Shown: positions 5,569 through 6,004 of the stretch, in pieces
Numbering within the stretch: the first letter of the stretch is position 1
How the letters are laid out: every line of letters begins with the position of its first letter
From: Thermoproteota archaeon
GTDB lineage: Archaea; Thermoproteota; Thermoprotei; Thermoproteales; Thermocladiaceae
Assembly (NCBI GenBank): GCA_013153895.1
Contig: JAADDN010000120.1
Location: forward strand, 1-6,004
Reading direction: 5' to 3'
Length of the DNA: 6,004 bases
The notes under the pieces: generated by a model
What the model was told of the DNA's origin: nothing
Database searches by the model: none
The model's input: only the letters and a program-made list of their open reading frames with translations
Program-made: the position numbers and the translations under genes

Positions 5569-5578
5569 AATATAACTA
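5569..5578 (-). promoter_or_regulatory. TATA-like element for pyk
   Basis: On the minus strand this reads TAGTTATATT, centred about 24-26 bp before the pyk GTG at 5549. This is the spacing of a leaderless archaeal promoter. It overlaps the stop codon of the upstream DUF72 gene. No Shine-Dalgarno-like motif is seen in the 26-bp gap, which supports a separate leaderless pyk message, although read-through from DUF72 is also possible. Confidence 0.4.
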
Positions 5579-6004
5579 TCTTACTAAGTTACTACTTTTT
5601 GCAAGATTCCTGAACCTGATAGCATCATCAAACATGTACACATTATTGAACAGTACATACACTAGTGATCCATCACAGTTATTACAGATCTCTAATAGCT
5701 TCCTAAGATCATCATCCGTATACTTGTACCTATAGTTAACTTCTCCTGGACCTATACCATGAAGTCTAAAATAGTTTACTTCCTGCCTCTTTACTGGAAG
5801 TCTACGAAATGGATCAACAACATGCACTATCTCACATTTATCAAATATCTTCTTTAAAAGTTCGATCTTATTATAAAAATCTCCTCTAGGTTCCCAACCT
5901 ATGATTATGTCTCCTCGTTTAATAGTATTAAAGAACTCTATTATCCATCTACAAGACTCTTCAGTAGCTGGAAGTGATGGAGGAGTCTGGAATATGAATA
6001 CCTT
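5576..6004 (-). CDS. DUF72 family protein, C-terminal part (5' end outside window)
   Basis: The open frame runs from the right edge (AAG at 6004-6002) to TAG at 5578-5576, giving the last 142 residues. They begin KVFIFQTPPSLPATEES, continue through GDIIIGWEPRG and EIVHVVDPFRRLP, then YFRLHGIG, YTDDDLRKL and YVLFNNVYMFDDAIRF before NLVR. The combination FQxPPS, FRLHG, Y(S/T)D-L and an FNN near the C-terminus is typical of the DUF72 (COG1801) family, a TIM-barrel-like fold of unknown biochemical function. The full protein is usually about 230-260 residues, so about 100 residues are missing. A GTG within this stretch at 5827 is not the start, because family-conserved sequence continues upstream of it. 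It shares a strand with pyk and is separated from it by 26 bp. No function is assigned. Confidence 0.85.
   Translation of the reverse strand, partial: KVFIFQTPPSLPATEESCRWIIEFFNTIKRGDIIIGWEPRGDFYNKIELLKKIFDKCEIVHVVDPFRRLPVKRQEVNYFRLHGIGPGEVNYRYKYTDDDLRKLLEICNNCDGSLVYVLFNNVYMFDDAIRFRNLAKSSNLVR

Noticed and set aside
1..6004. Search for CRISPR repeats, insertion-sequence ends, tRNA genes and direct repeats.
   Set aside because: No spaced direct repeats, terminal inverted repeats flanking an ORF, tRNA-like cloverleaf or attachment-site duplication was noticed by eye; genes fill nearly all of the window with no gap over 60 bases.

Overview
The window looks like chromosomal DNA from a thermophilic crenarchaeon (Thermoproteota; Desulfurococcales/Sulfolobales-like by protein flavour). 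This rests on the archaeal gene order rpoA2 - rpl30e - nusA - rps12, an archaeal-type uS12, an archaeal/eukaryotic-type tRNA methylthiotransferase, an archaeal pyruvate kinase, AT-rich coding with many AGA/AGG and ATA codons, and TATA boxes about 23-30 bp before start codons (leaderless transcripts). The genus cannot be named from the sequence alone.

Layout. Bases 1-1356 (+) are the downstream end of the RNA polymerase/ribosomal protein cluster: the last codons of rpoA2, then rpl30e, a two-KH-domain NusA-like gene and rps12. The rps7 gene that follows rps12 in several archaea is not next. Instead a polyamine aminopropyltransferase gene (speE, minus strand) meets rps12 tail to tail with one base between their stop codons. 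speE diverges from an e-MtaB-type tRNA methylthiotransferase gene across about 45 bp that hold one TATA-like element and a 13-bp perfect inverted repeat. mtaB overlaps a RimI-like GNAT acetyltransferase gene, whose 3' end overlaps the converging pyruvate kinase gene by 81 bp. A DUF72 gene cut by the window end lies 26 bp upstream of pyruvate kinase on the same strand.

Function. Most of the window serves transcription and translation: RNA polymerase, L30e, NusA, S12, ms2t6A tRNA modification and probable protein N-terminal acetylation. speE adds polyamine synthesis and pyk central carbon metabolism. The architecture is very compact: one divergent pair with a shared promoter region, two convergent pairs with no intergenic room, leaderless starts at the heads of transcription units, and Shine-Dalgarno-like motifs before genes internal to them.

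No undescribed multi-gene system, mobile element, CRISPR array or RNA gene was found. The points most worth a second look are a Ser-to-Ala change at the decoding-centre motif of S12, several substitutions in the pyruvate kinase cation and lid motifs, the divergent speE/mtaB promoter with its palindrome, and the antisense-encoded tail of the acetyltransferase.
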